A stretch of 64,000 bases of DNA from Coenobita brevimanus (lineage: Eukaryota > Arthropoda > Malacostraca > Decapoda > Coenobitidae): positions 15,228,652 to 15,292,651 of the forward strand of contig CM064655.1 of the NCBI GenBank assembly GCA_032717465.1. The letters are read 5' to 3'. The position numbers and the translations under genes were made by a program. The notes beneath the pieces are model-generated. The model was given only the letters and a program-made list of their open reading frames with translations. It did no database searches and was not told the DNA's origin. Of this stretch, positions 1 through 10,619 are shown piece after piece (position 1 is the stretch's first letter; every line of letters begins with the position of its first letter).

Positions 1-466
1 CTGTTGCGTTATTAATGTCAGTACAGTAATTTGTAAGAACACGCATTCCCAGTGATACGGTTATTGTCGGTTTATAAGGCTCCACCATCCTTCAGTTCTG
101 TGCTGTTATTCTTTTGGAATTTCTCTCTCTCTCTCTCTCTCTGACACTGGTCACGGTACTCTTCATATGCCTGAAAACAAATTCTTGTGCGGGTTGATAT
201 CGGCAACATTTCTATAATTAATGCAGTAAACGGTCTTCAAGAGCACCTCAAACCACGAATGACAGTGAGAGTTCTGACTATGAGTGAGGTGATTTTCCCT
301 TTGACATTCAGCAAGTAACCGTGTGTTTATGACATCTGGGGTAAATAGTAGTTAATGCTCAATATCCGAGCAAGGCCTGAAGCAGACTATTACAGGTATT
401 TACAACTGCTTAATATTTATTAAATATGTTTACTTCTGCTACATTACTATTCAGTGAAACGAAAAG
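1..466. other. Unassigned DNA
   Basis: No gene or recognised repeat is visible except a short TC tract at about 122-142. The DNA is AT-rich with stops in all frames. Confidence 0.6.
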
Positions 467-702
467 CTATCTATCTATCTATCTATTGCCAGACGCCTCA
501 ATCCCGTTTGGGGTGGCCACAAACAAATCGCCTCCACGTCACCCTGTCCCTCGCCATTTCACTGTCCTGCTCCCAACTCACACACCGTGACACCCCTCTC
601 TCATATACCTCTCCACCCCATCCCTCCATCTCATCCTCGGCCTCCCCCTCCCTCTTCCCCCCGCCACCTCACTCACATACAGCTTCGTCAGTCTTTCACT
701 AC
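467..702 (-). mobile_element. 5'-truncated family C non-LTR retrotransposon, 3' end only
   Basis: Read on the minus strand this is the last part of the same element seen at 40765-42055 and 22575-24136. It ends in a GATA tetranucleotide tail (467-486 as CTAT repeats), preceded by the conserved 3' sequence that reads GGCGTCTGGCAATAG near 487-501. Similarity stops near 702, which is the 5' truncation point. About 235 bp remain, enough only for the C-terminal tail and 3' end. Short 5'-truncated copies with a microsatellite tail are typical of target-primed non-LTR insertions. Confidence 0.85.
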
Positions 703-1548
703 TTGTTAATTCCAATTACAAAATGTGAAACAATATGCAGTGTCTGCATTGCTTCCATGACCAACACTGACATGACGCCAGTTTATGGGAGTGCGTGCCC
801 AATAAAGCCGTCAATGTTAGGAATGGTGTAGTGATGAGGCAGGGGGTGTGATGTTGGGTATGGCGGGATCAATGGCTTGCCGTCACTGCTCTCTTGCCAC
901 CTGAGCACACCGTCATAACAAGGGACTACTGAGCATAATGTATGTGGCGATAAGCTGGCGTATTCAAAGTGGCACTGGAGAAATCGTAGCACCTCTTCTA
1001 CAGCAATGTATTTTGGAAATTACAAAGTTACATCACTGCAGAAACTACGAGTACGTTGTTACAAGATGTGGCAAGAGAGCACCAAAGTGTACTAAGCATA
1101 ATAAATCGCCAAGAAAAATGAGCCATGAAGTCACCATTGCCACCGTGTTACCAGTGTCACTTGAAATACGACCCTCAGAGGCTGGATCGTGACGTCTGGT
1201 GCAGGAGAATCAAAATGAAAGGGTCGTAGCGGCGCACACTTGGCAGTTCACAAACGAAGGGTTTATGAGGCTTCCTAACACCTCCACTTTAGCGATATTA
1301 TTTAGGATATTACACCTAAATATTCTAGTTTATGCTACTTACATCAATCTAACAGTGAATACCACAGAATACGGACCAGCAGCACGTAGAAATAATCTAC
1401 TGTAGTAATAAATCTCAGCGTTGACTTTAGCATACTGCATCCAAATACAGTATTCTCCTGTGGTACTACGATATAACATCAACACAATTTGCATACATAA
1501 CTACCAGAGAATATCAATCAATCACATACAGAAATAAACTATACTTGC
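703..1548. other. Unassigned DNA
   Basis: Only short, low-quality frames occur here and none resembles a known protein. I see no repeat shared with the rest of the window. Confidence 0.55.
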
Positions 1549-1757
1549 TTTACGTTAACCTGGCCCAGATTTTCGTCCATTTGCAACTTGTTTCATATGG
1601 CTCAGAGGAAGAAACAGACAATACTATAGCTCTACATGCTTTCCCTAACACTTCTCCGTGTTTAGCACCAAACTGTAGTGTTAATCTAATGTTACAGTTT
1701 AGCATCAAGATGGAGAGATGACAGTTCTAGGCCACTTTAGAGTACTATAAATATACC
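1549..1757 (+). repeat. Dispersed repeat family E, copy 1
   Basis: This block starts ACGTTAACCTG and is similar to 49872-50072 and 57705-57874. Shared landmarks are TTTCGTC near the start, AGTGTTAATCTAATG in the second half, and AAGATGGAGAG near the end. The TTAACC start suggests kinship with the TTAA-flanked element family. No coding capacity is seen. Confidence 0.6.
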
Positions 1758-1889
1758 AGGGAGCCTCTTAAATCGACGTGAATACGGATCGAAGTACTGT
1801 AATTTTTAGTGAACCATAGTAACTTTACGACGGAGGAAATAAATGTAGTTAAATATTTCCTGATACAGAGGTGAAATGGAAAACTGATA

Positions 1890-2370
1890 AAAGAGACAGG
1901 CTAACGGTGGAGGAGGAAGGCTGTAAACAGAGGCGACATGAGACTCAAACAAATTGATACAGGGCTGAAACAGACTTGGATGGGTGTCAAACATTGTAAT
2001 GAAGATAACTGGAATGGGGATGACACAGATTGAAACTGGGATGAAACTGGGTTGAATCAAACTGGAATGGGATTGAAAGACTGGCATGGGACTGAAAGAG
2101 ACTGCAATGTCATTGAAACAGAGTGGGGCTGAAACAGACTGTTATGGAGTTGACTGGCATATGGGTTGAAACAGACCGGCATAGGACTGAGACGAATTGG
2201 GTTAAAACTCTAGCATAGGGTTTAAACAGACAGACATGAAGTTGAGCTGAGTGAAGCTCAAACAGACTAGTAAGAGACTGAGAAGAAGTGGGGCTTAAAG
2301 AGATCAGCTTAGAGGTGAAACAGAATGGCATGAGGTTGAGCAAGAGTGGGGCTAAAACCGACTGGCTGTG
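1890..2370. repeat. Highly degenerate minisatellite, GGGCTGAAACAGACTGG-like unit
   Basis: Phrases such as GGGCTGAAACAGACT, GGGTTGAAACAGACC and GGTGAAACAGAATGG recur every 20-30 bases. Units are too diverged to give a fixed period, so the array is probably old. The long minus-strand frames across it are by-products of the repeat. Confidence 0.6.
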
Positions 2371-3157
2371 GTAACAAGGTGGCACCACTCACCCCGCTGC
2401 AGGTCTCATGATGGTAATCTTGGGTTCTTTCCTTAAAGTTTATTAAGAACATTAGGAGCACCACACAGCGCCACCAGCATTGTAACACATCAGCCCACCC
2501 CTCCCACTCCTGTATGTCGGGGAGAGACTAGGGACAGTATAGAGGGGGTACACACAGCGAGTCAAAAGGTGGTGGGGAAGACAAACTACCATGCTGTGTC
2601 TGACTGATACAAAGAGGTGCCGGGCAAAATATGGTCGGCCCATGACTGACTGCAGGGGGGCGGATGTCTCTATTAAGGTCGGGTATGGAACATTTAACGT
2701 CGGTGACTAAGATAAAATGATAAAGAACTCATTCTGTAAGTGAAGAGGATTTAGTGTCCACTCATGTACAGGTAACTCAAAGAAACTCGAACCTTTGTCC
2801 TACCACTTATAAGGATCTATTACTCCAGCAAATTCCAAATTTTGTCTAATAATTATAAAGTATACTAGTACCGTATTTATTGCGAAACACTTCAAACTGG
2901 TGTTTCATGAAACTATGTCACAGCTTAAGCATTAACAGGCCCTCCTAATCATGAAAACATAAAGACAATATCCCACAAGACAGTGCTCACAGCAAAAGCA
3001 AAAACAAGAGGAAAATCACAGAAGGGCACTGCCATGGAGGAAACTGAAGACCCAGAATCTATGAGTGACCTGCCTCTCCTTTCAAAATCATTTTTATAAG
3101 CTCAGGAAGGGCCTCTCGTACTGAGGAGATTAAAGAAGTCTACATCCAATTACAAGA
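2371..3157. other. Unassigned DNA
   Basis: No gene, RNA or shared repeat recognised. Frames are short and lack protein-like composition. Confidence 0.5.
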
Positions 3158-3158
3158 G

Positions 3159-3192
<34 letters not shown>

Positions 3193-3194
3193 AG
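3158..3194. repeat. Compound GATA/GA microsatellite
   Basis: Five GATA units are followed directly by GA repeats. A GATA tail is how family C elements end in this window, but the sequence upstream does not match that family, so I leave it as a microsatellite. Confidence 0.85.
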
Positions 3195-3371
3195 TGATGG
3201 CTAATGATGTAGTGGCAGTGTTACCGCAGTTCACGGGGCTTAAGGCCATTTGTAGTTTATGAACTAACTACAAATGCGTTTCAACATCCGAAGTAGGGCA
3301 TCTGTTTATGACGTCCTTGTGACTAAACATTTCTCCATTGGCTAAAAATTTACAGCACTGAAGCAGCATCT

Positions 3372-3526
3372 CCAGTCTTTTAAACGAAGTGTGTCCAGGC
3401 ATTACGAAATGAACGGTTCTTGAATGTGGCTCTCTGATATTTTGGTTTTATTTTTTCCCAGAGGGATCAATCTTGCGGGCTCTTGCCTTTGATTCCATCT
3501 TCCTTGCATTAAAAAAAAAAAAAAAA
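3372..3526 (+). mobile_element. 3' end of a family B (jockey-like) retrotransposon
   Basis: About 150 bp match the terminal part of the family B copies at 5460-5618 and 43436-43566: the end of the last frame (CAGTCTTTTAAACGAAGTG), then the short 3' region with CTTGCGGGC, then a 16-base poly-A at 3511-3526. The copy is almost completely 5'-truncated. Confidence 0.8.
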
Positions 3527-3579
3527 TCTAATCTGCTTAAACGGTGCCTCCTGCTAACAACTGCTTAAGATGTCCTCGA

Positions 3580-4450
3580 TTTTTTTTTTTTAACAGAACA
3601 GAGGAAGGAAAAACAAATGAATAAAAAAAAAAAAAAAATCCATGCACCAGATTACTGGTGTCCGCTGTTCATTAAATATCTGTAACAGTTAGACTTGAAC
3701 AGCAGTAGGTTGAAGGCTAGAGGGAAACAACTCTGGGGAAGCGAGTTCCAGAGAGATACAGTTCGGGGAATGAAAGAATTCTGATAGGCAGAAGTTCTGC
3801 AGTATGGCTGAGTGACATTCCAGTCATGAGCGCTGCCAGCTGCCCGTGTAGCACGAGGGAGGGCATGGAGAGGTGGCACCATGGACACAACTTCGTATGA
3901 GCATTTGCTGTAGAAATATCTGTAAAATAACTTAAGGAAGGCAACATTCCTTCTTACTTGTAGGGGAGGTAGTTTATTAGTAATAGCAGGATTATTAATA
4001 ATTCTAACAGCCTTGTTCTGAATTTTGTCTACTTGTTTTAATGCAACCTCTCCACATCCGCTCCACAAGGGTGAGCAGTATTCAAGCTGAGAGCGCACAT
4101 GACTCTTATAAATGATAACTAACTGCTCGTCAGTGAAGAAGTTACGGACTCTGTACAATAATCCAAGTTTCTTTGAGGCGGTTTTAGCAAGTGATCTGAC
4201 ATGAGAGGTCCAGCTAAGGGCATTGTTAAGCGAGACGCCGAGAATTTCAATACTTTTGGAAATGGGAATATTTGTAGCATTGAAGGTAACATACGATTCT
4301 GGCAATACCTGCCTATTAGTAAATTGCATATATTTAGTTTTACTAGCATTAAATGAGACAAGGTTTTGTCCCTATTCACTGATCATGGATAAGTCTTGAT
4401 TTAAAGAGATGGCTGTACTGAGGTGAGAGTTAGAGATATCGAATGAGGTA
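3580..4450 (-). mobile_element. 5'-truncated family A non-LTR retrotransposon
   Basis: The copy runs on the minus strand from about 4450 to a poly-A tail (T run on the plus strand at 3580-3591). It aligns throughout with 28810-29727 on the plus strand, including the 3' untranslated part with CCTTCCTC and GTTCTGTT just before the tail. The 5' break at about 4450 abuts a family B copy in the opposite orientation that begins at about 4460. Confidence 0.85.
3652..4374 (-). pseudogene. Reverse transcriptase C-terminal region, family A
   Basis: An open stretch of 225 codons (4329 down to 3652) encodes the part of a non-LTR reverse transcriptase after the catalytic palm. Recognisable blocks are EILGVSL, HVRSLAKTASKKLGLLYR, QLEYCSPLW, and near the end LWNSLPQSCF; this order is typical of arthropod jockey/CR1-type elements. 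The catalytic YADD box is absent because the copy is 5'-truncated. Upstream the same frame is closed by a TAG at 4372-4374, where the sister copy at 28605-29635 has a tryptophan codon, so the frame once continued. The normal stop is followed by the element's 3' untranslated region. This is a dead copy with no enzymatic function; the methionine at its start is internal to the parent protein. Confidence 0.85.
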
Positions 4451-4459
4451 ATACTCCAT

Positions 4460-5521
4460 ACTGCTGCAAACTGTTGTTCTCAGGACCTGTGCTTCTGTGT
4501 TTACACCCAGACTAGGTAAACTCGTTCACCTTGTCAACTTGAACCTTTCCTTCTCGATGGAAGTTTGCTCACATTCAGCCCGTCCCTAAGAAAAGTGACC
4601 GTTTCATGCCCTTTAAGTACAGTACCGCCTAACTGCTTTATTATCCTGCATTCCTAATGTTTTTGAATCTATTCTACGCAAAACAATGTTAATGCACCTT
4701 TCCTATCATAACCTTCTCCGATCGCTAGTCTGGGCTCCGCCACGGACGTCCACTGGCGATCTTTTCACCTTTCTTTCAGACCCCTGGTCATCCTCCTATC
4801 TGGACTTTGGCGAAAGTTTTGCCACTGCATTTGACATCTCAAAGGGTTTCGATGGAGTCTGACATAAATTTTTAAATCTCAAAATTGCCCTCTTATGGTT
4901 TCTATCCTTCTATTTCTGCCTTCATCTTTAGTTTCCCTTCTTGTCATTCCGTAAGTGCTGCTGCAGACGGCTACCAATCCTCCCCGAGGCTATTAATTGC
5001 AGTGTTCCTCAGGGTTCTGTCCTGTCACTAACTCTCTTCTATTCATCAATGATTTCAAAGCTGTACATCTAACCGTATCCACTCTTACGCTGATCTCTCG
5101 CAGCGTCCATCATGGCAGTTATTTGAAGAAACACGAGATGCAGCTATGGAACACCTACAGTAGAGTGTGGCTATGGCACACCTAATTTCTGACAGGGTTC
5201 CTATCTCTGATTTGGGGTGAAAGTAGCCTTATCATTTTTCATGCATTAAAAATTCAGTTTCTATCTTATGGCCACTGATCTTCTGAACTACCTGCTTGCA
5301 ACCCCGCTCCAGTACGGTCTTGGAAAGAAACTCTCACACCTTTTCTGTTCAGCTCTCTGATGCAAGAGTCAACCGATACTCCCACACCATCTTTCATGCA
5401 ACAGGTTAACTCTGGAACTGTCTTCCTCTGTCTGTATTTCATTTTGCCTATGGCTTCCAGTTGTTTTAACGCAATGTGTCCAGGCATCTCGAAATGAATG
5501 GGACTCGAATTTGCATCTCTC

Positions 5522-5559
<38 letters not shown>

Positions 5560-5618
5560 GGTAAAATCTTCCGGGCACCCAGCCTTTGTTTCCTTCTACC
5601 TTGTATAAAAAAAAAAAA
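4460..5618 (+). pseudogene. Decayed family B (jockey-like) reverse transcriptase with 3' tail
   Basis: Conceptual translation in shifting frames gives reverse transcriptase fragments in the correct order: a PKKSDR-like block near 4590, a degraded fingers region, an ALDISKAFD-like block near 4830 that now reads HLKGFDG, and CSVPQGSVLS at about 4998-5027, the conserved motif that precedes YADD. The YADD region itself is lost or unrecognisable. From about 5290 to 5520 the C-terminal part is found (matching 11010-11165 and 43320-43490), then a 3' region with a 34-base T run at 5525-5558 and a poly-A at 5607-5618. Several stops and at least two frame changes separate the blocks. Family knowledge: such enzymes copy their RNA at nicked target DNA. 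This copy cannot do so. Confidence 0.75.
5525..5558. repeat. Poly-T tract inside a family B 3' end
   Basis: A run of 34 T lies where the other family B copies have a short T-rich stretch, so it looks like local expansion after insertion. Confidence 0.9.
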
Positions 5619-6263
5619 TTTGCCTCACCTTAGCGAAGATTTCATTATTCTACAGTTTATTTTCCTCAGACTGGTGAGAGAATAAGATAATAGGTACTAC
5701 CACTCTACATCACCTCCAGAACATTCACTCATGACTAGCGTCATATTCTAATGTTACCTCTTACTACAGCTCATATTCAGCGTGGGAAAGATGGCAATTT
5801 CAGAAAATTTAAAGTGGAGAGAGTGTAACTATTAACTTTTTATGGAAGAGGGTTAAGTACGTTTCTCCAGAAGATCACTAAACAAAAACGATGATGGTAC
5901 AGCGTCTTTAATGAGACAAAGATCAACCCCCTTCAGCTGGGATGATGACCAAGTGTAGTCAGACTCAAAGGCTAATTTATCCAGAAAACAAACAGACTCA
6001 TTCCTATCTCATAACCATGGTTCATCGAATACCATGTAACTTCGACATAGTACTCAAGATGAGGGAGTGGACCAGCACCGTCAGGTGACAGCAAACTGAC
6101 CACAGTAACCCATTATGATGGTACCCCGCCACTTCCTAATCTGCTACGGTCCGGATGCGCCGAAAATACTGTATGTCTTCATTAGCCAACCGCCGCACTG
6201 AGACGACGCCTTTTACACTTTATGAGTTCACATGATTCTATTCTACGTAGGGCAGAACAATAT
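5619..6263. other. Unassigned DNA
   Basis: Nothing recognisable as a gene or as a repeat shared within the window. Confidence 0.5.
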
Positions 6264-6330
6264 TCCTAACGCGTTCACTAAGCTGACGGCTCTTTTTAAT
6301 TTTCTTCTTATTGGGCTACCTGCTGACAAT

Positions 6331-6368
<38 letters not shown>
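6264..6368 (+). repeat. Possible decayed end of the TTAA element family plus poly-A
   Basis: CCTAACGCGTTCACTAAGC, a T-rich stretch and GCTGACAATTTTGTT occur in the same order and spacing as in the left arm of the TTAA-flanked family (compare 61320-61380). A 31-base A run follows at 6338-6368. The match is weak. Confidence 0.35.
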
Positions 6369-6370
<2 letters not shown>

Positions 6371-6933
6371 ACCTCTCGTAGAAGATAATGGGAAAAACAA
6401 AACACAAGAAAAACATCTCAATATGTATGAACACTGGCGTGGAAGAGAGTAATTCAACATATTATATAACTTCCGCCCGAGACTGAGCAAGAAGGTGGAC
6501 GACTTAAGTTGCACTGTTTTATCATGCTTTGCCGGTCGTGGGAAAGTCTGTGGGATTCGCCAGCCACGTTTCAGTTACCGTTACATCACAGGAGCCTCTA
6601 GGCCAGACACAGCGCTGCACACTTGTTCTTTCAGCCCGTGGACATCATTTGTGGTTGATTCTTACTATTATCAATTTTATTCAATTTAAGATGGATATCC
6701 ACAAGTGAAGGGCTATATCTAACCCTTTGTTTGAAGCAAGTAATAAGCATATAATATGCCATCTACATACCAGTGCGTCATTGAAGTGCTGTAGTTCAAG
6801 ACAGAATATGTTAAATCTACCAAGTTTAAAGAGTCGGGGAGGTCCTTTGTTGCCACAGTCGCTGTACTGTATTTCATGCATGTGGGTGCTAAGCATGGCA
6901 GAAAAACTGAACTAGTGCTGTGATTATTACTGT
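6369..6933. other. Unassigned DNA
   Basis: No gene or shared repeat recognised. Confidence 0.5.
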
Positions 6934-6981
6934 TATTATTAAGCTTCGCCATATAAATGGCGAAGCTTCTTGTTTTCGTCA
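6934..6981. repeat. Palindromic repeat, copy 1
   Basis: 6941-6968 is a perfect 12-bp inverted repeat (AAGCTTCGCCAT, loop of 4, then its complement). It is preceded by TATTATT and followed by TTGTTTTCGTCA, both also present around the copy at 7813-7840. Function unknown; it would fold into a strong hairpin. Confidence 0.85.
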
Positions 6982-7805
6982 GTATTCACTGAGCTGTATA
7001 GTATGGAGAGGCTAACTCCACCACGAGCGTGTGATTTTGGCCGCCATATTGAAACACCAGCACTTAAATTCAAATTCAAATACTTGTACTTTATTTCCAC
7101 TAAGCAGTGGTTATTAATAAAGACACTCGTCACTTACAATACAAAAACATGTATGGATTGTGACATTTTTCGGCCTAGTTCAACGAATTATATGGGGTAC
7201 ATTTAGCCAGTGAGTACAAAACAACGCCATAGGTTGCTGCAGTGCAGGATTTACCCTTTACGGCACTAAGGCAGAGAAAGGTAATGGCAGAAAGGGAAAA
7301 TATAGTGAGGTATTAACGCTGAAATGATGATGTTGAAGCTGTTTGATGTCGAAGTAATGGTGTTGAAATGGTGTGGGAAGTCCTTCGACAATCCATGCCA
7401 TGACACCGAATGTCCAGATTGATAAAGGCCGGAAGAAACATGGAAATATCTACAAGTGAGTGTGAACAGAAGACATGGAAAGACTGGAGATGAACGGGCC
7501 CGTTTAGTGGCTTCATACATGCAGGGATACTGGGGAAGAATCTTCCCGCCCCACCCCAGGGGGCAGTAATTTACAGAATTAGCAACAAGATATATTTCTT
7601 ACTTGTGAAATGTAACGCCATCTCTCTTCGATGAATTCCTGTGCCCATTTTTGCATTCGTAAGCTGCACAGTGGACCATGGCACTATATTTTCTGGAATC
7701 ATCAGCTGCTTTCAAAAACCCACAGAGCAGTCAGTACAAAAACGCGGGCATCAGGCGTGGTGTAACATGGGGCGACGGCTACATAAATATAGAGCTCAGT
7801 GTCAG
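6982..7805. other. Spacer between two identical palindromes
   Basis: No gene is seen. Around 7066-7090 there is a TTCAAATTCAAAT motif followed by CTTTATTTCC, which resembles ends of dispersed repeats, but I cannot assign it. Confidence 0.4.
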
Positions 7806-7853
7806 TATTATTAAGCTTCGCCATACAAATGGCGAAGCTTATTGTTTTCGTCA
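7806..7853. repeat. Palindromic repeat, copy 2
   Basis: 7813-7840 repeats the 28-bp hairpin of 6941-6968 with one change in the loop, in the same orientation, with the same flanks. A TTA trinucleotide run follows at about 7856-7882. Confidence 0.85.
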
Positions 7854-7897
7854 TTAATATTATTATTATTATTATTATTATTACAGTGTTATTATTA

Positions 7898-8436
7898 TTT
7901 TTCTTTGCTTCTTGCTCCGTTCGATCTTGATATTATCAAGGTACCCTAGGGTAACCTAAGTCCTTGTGCCAAATATAAATGGCCTTGACCTATTTTTGGT
8001 CATATACTTATTTTTATTCTAAAAACTGCATATTTGAAATTGAAATATCCCAGAAACTAATTGAGATACACCATTTCGTTAAAAATCCTGTGATAAAAAT
8101 GTTTGCTGAATAATTATGGCTTTATATTTTGCCATTTAGCCCACTGAAAAGTACCGAATTCAAATCTGCTTTGTTTTTTTTTTAACAGAAAAAACACACA
8201 AAAGCTTTAAAGCTGTAACCTATGGTCTGAAAGGAATATGGTTACTGTTAAGTATACAGTTATCCAGTTATTAAGACAAACGTAAAATTTACACGAGTTC
8301 TTCGACACCTTCGTCTTCAAATCTTGTTGATGTTAAACAAGTAATTACCTTAGGGTCTTCAGATCATGTGTATATTATATACCTTATATACCACAATGAG
8401 TTGTGGCAAAACTTCCGTAGTGTGGCTTCACAATAC
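7898..8436 (+). repeat. Diverged direct repeat, left copy
   Basis: About 540 bp that are repeated at 8466-9226. Shared blocks include GGTACCCTAGGGTAAC (7940 and 8499), GGCCTTGACCTATTTTTG, TTGCCATTTAGCC (8130 and 8709) and GGAATATGGTTAC. Non-coding. It may be a local tandem duplication or two copies of one dispersed repeat. Confidence 0.85.
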
Positions 8437-8465
8437 GAATGTAATTTTTTTTTTTTTTTGCGTTT

Positions 8466-8645
8466 TTTTCTTCATTTTTGATGATATTGCACACGAAGGT
8501 ACCCTAGGGTAACACAAGTCTTTGTACCAAATATAAAAGGCCTTGACCTATTTTTGAAGGATATACACTCAAGTTTTATTCTAAAATCTGCATATCTGAA
8601 ATTGAAATATTTCAGAAACTAATTGAGAGACAGCCATTTGGTTGA

Positions 8646-8684
<39 letters not shown>

Positions 8685-9226
8685 CTGAACAATTCTGGCT
8701 CAATATTTTGCCATTTAGCCTTGGGGAGCGCGGTAGCTCGGTGGTATGGTGTTGGGCTCGTAATCGTGAGGTTGCGAGTTCGCGCCCCGCCTGGTGGCTG
8801 CTGTGCTGGGAGGGGTAGCGCTCTCCTGTAACCCTAGCAGGGCTATATGATCTGATGAGGTCTAGCTCGGGGATTAATCCCTTGCCAAGCCAAGTGGAAA
8901 GTCCCGAATTCAAGTCTACTGTTTTTTCCCTGCAACACATTTTAGAGAAAAACACAAAAGCTTGAAAGCTGTAACTTTCCAGATATATAGGCTGTGGTTG
9001 CTCTTGTGATCTGACAGGAATATGGTTACAGTTAAGCATACTGTTAGCCAGTAATTGAGACAAACGTACAATTTACACACGTGTTCTTCGACACTTTTCT
9101 CGCCAGGTCCCTTCTTGATGTTACGCAAGAAGTTATCTTAAGATCTTCAGATCTTGTTTATATTACACATACCCTAATATGCTATATGACGAAGCTTCCT
9201 TACTGTAAGTACACAATAAGAATAAG
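8466..9226 (+). repeat. Diverged direct repeat, right copy, with SINE and poly-A insertions
   Basis: This matches 7898-8436 but is longer. The extra length is a 31-base A run starting at about 8653, where the left copy has only ATAAAAATG, a tRNA-derived SINE at 8721-8892, and a stretch near 8970-9015. Sequence on both sides of the SINE rejoins the left copy. Confidence 0.85.
8721..8892 (+). mobile_element. tRNA-derived SINE
   Basis: The first 70 bases resemble a tRNA: an A-box-like TAGCTCGGTGGT at 8734, a stem-loop region with CTCGTAA, and a B-box-like GAGTTCGCGCC at 8776-8786. About 100 bp of unrelated body follow. It interrupts the right copy of a direct repeat after TTGCCATTTAGCC, giving a clean empty-site comparison with 8130-8145. 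No long target duplication is obvious. The acceptor stem does not pair well, so this is not a working tRNA gene. Confidence 0.8.
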
Positions 9227-10113
9227 TAGCCAGTTGTTATTATTGTTATCATATGACAAATGGGACGTTCTTGTCCATATCATTATCAACCTCCGAACTA
9301 CAAATCTATTACAACTATTAGGCGTTTTCTTCCTAATCTCCATTTTTTCGTAAGGATACATCACACATGCATGATTATTTTGCTTAACTTTACTTTTTAC
9401 TGTATATGTGGTATAATTATCTCTCACCAGTCCGTAAGCATTATTTGTGAGGAGTAGCAGAACACATCATACAGCCGCTACCAGGTGCCAACGGATCCTG
9501 ACCAACGTCTGAGAGTGGCCTAAGCCTTCCCAAGCCCTCCCCCCACCTCACCAGACCCATTGCCTACATTGTTCAGTATTTACATTGAACAAATTGTATA
9601 TAATTTTTAATCTTTATAATCATCATTCGTGCTGCAGTTCATGAAATTAAATTTGGCGTTGTTGTTGTGCTACCCCAGTCTGTTTCATCGAGAAGACCCA
9701 TCAACTGCAGGCAAGCAACTGCTCCACAGGGCCATCCCATGCAGTAGATCAGTGTTCTCATGCAGTTCACAGTGCCTTGCCTCAGTGAGACACGGGGATA
9801 ATTGGTGGTTTGGTTCCTGGGTGGATACCGCGTTTGCGTCTCCATCCAGTTAACAGGGACACCGTAAAAGGCTCCACATCACCCCGTTATCTGACTATAT
9901 GTTTACTACCCAGAGTTGTAAATGATTTCCCGAGATACTGGAAACTATTTGGCTTGTCACCCACTGTACACCTAACTGACATGGGAAGATGACTAATAAA
10001 CAGCGACAGGAAGGATAAGAGAAATAAGTAGGTAGAAGGACAGACAAAATGAATGACAGACATGAAGGAAGAAGTAGGTAGCACTACACCAAGTGAGTGG
10101 ACGATGGGCATGC

Positions 10114-10120
<7 letters not shown>
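9227..10120. other. Unassigned DNA
   Basis: No gene or shared repeat recognised. Confidence 0.5.
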
Positions 10121-10166
<46 letters not shown>

Positions 10167-10170
10167 TCGT

Positions 10171-10213
<43 letters not shown>
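10121..10213. repeat. Compound AT / GA microsatellite
   Basis: About 40 bases of AT repeat, a 12-base spacer, then about 40 bases of AG repeat. Confidence 0.95.
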
Positions 10214-10215
<2 letters not shown>

Positions 10216-10619
10216 CCCCGAGGTTTCACTTTCTCTGAACCTGCCATGGAACGATCATATTACGATTCATTCATCCCTTCATCCACTCTTTTCTTATCCC
10301 ATCATGAGCTCGGGGGCCTGGGACTAGGCTACTCAGTCACGATCTTTAAGGCAAGGGTGAGCAGCCTCAGTGACCCCTGAGTGGCATTATGGGAGTAATA
10401 AACTCCGACCACCCCTCGGATATAAACGCTTAAGGCAATCCTGCAGAAGTGACTTGCCTCACTAAACCACCAGCCGTTATATGGCTATATGGTTAACACT
10501 CGAAGTAGAAAATAGTTTCCTAGCATACATGAAACTGCATGGTTTGTCACTGAGCGTAGCCTACAGTCACCCAGAAGGCAACATTACATCGACTAAGTGG
10601 ATGGTAGGCGTCGCCATCA
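10214..10619. other. Unassigned DNA
   Basis: Nothing recognised. Confidence 0.5.

Noticed and set aside
9610..9860. Possible exon around 9639-9853
   Set aside because: Short frames open on both strands, no recognisable domain and no convincing splice-site pair.
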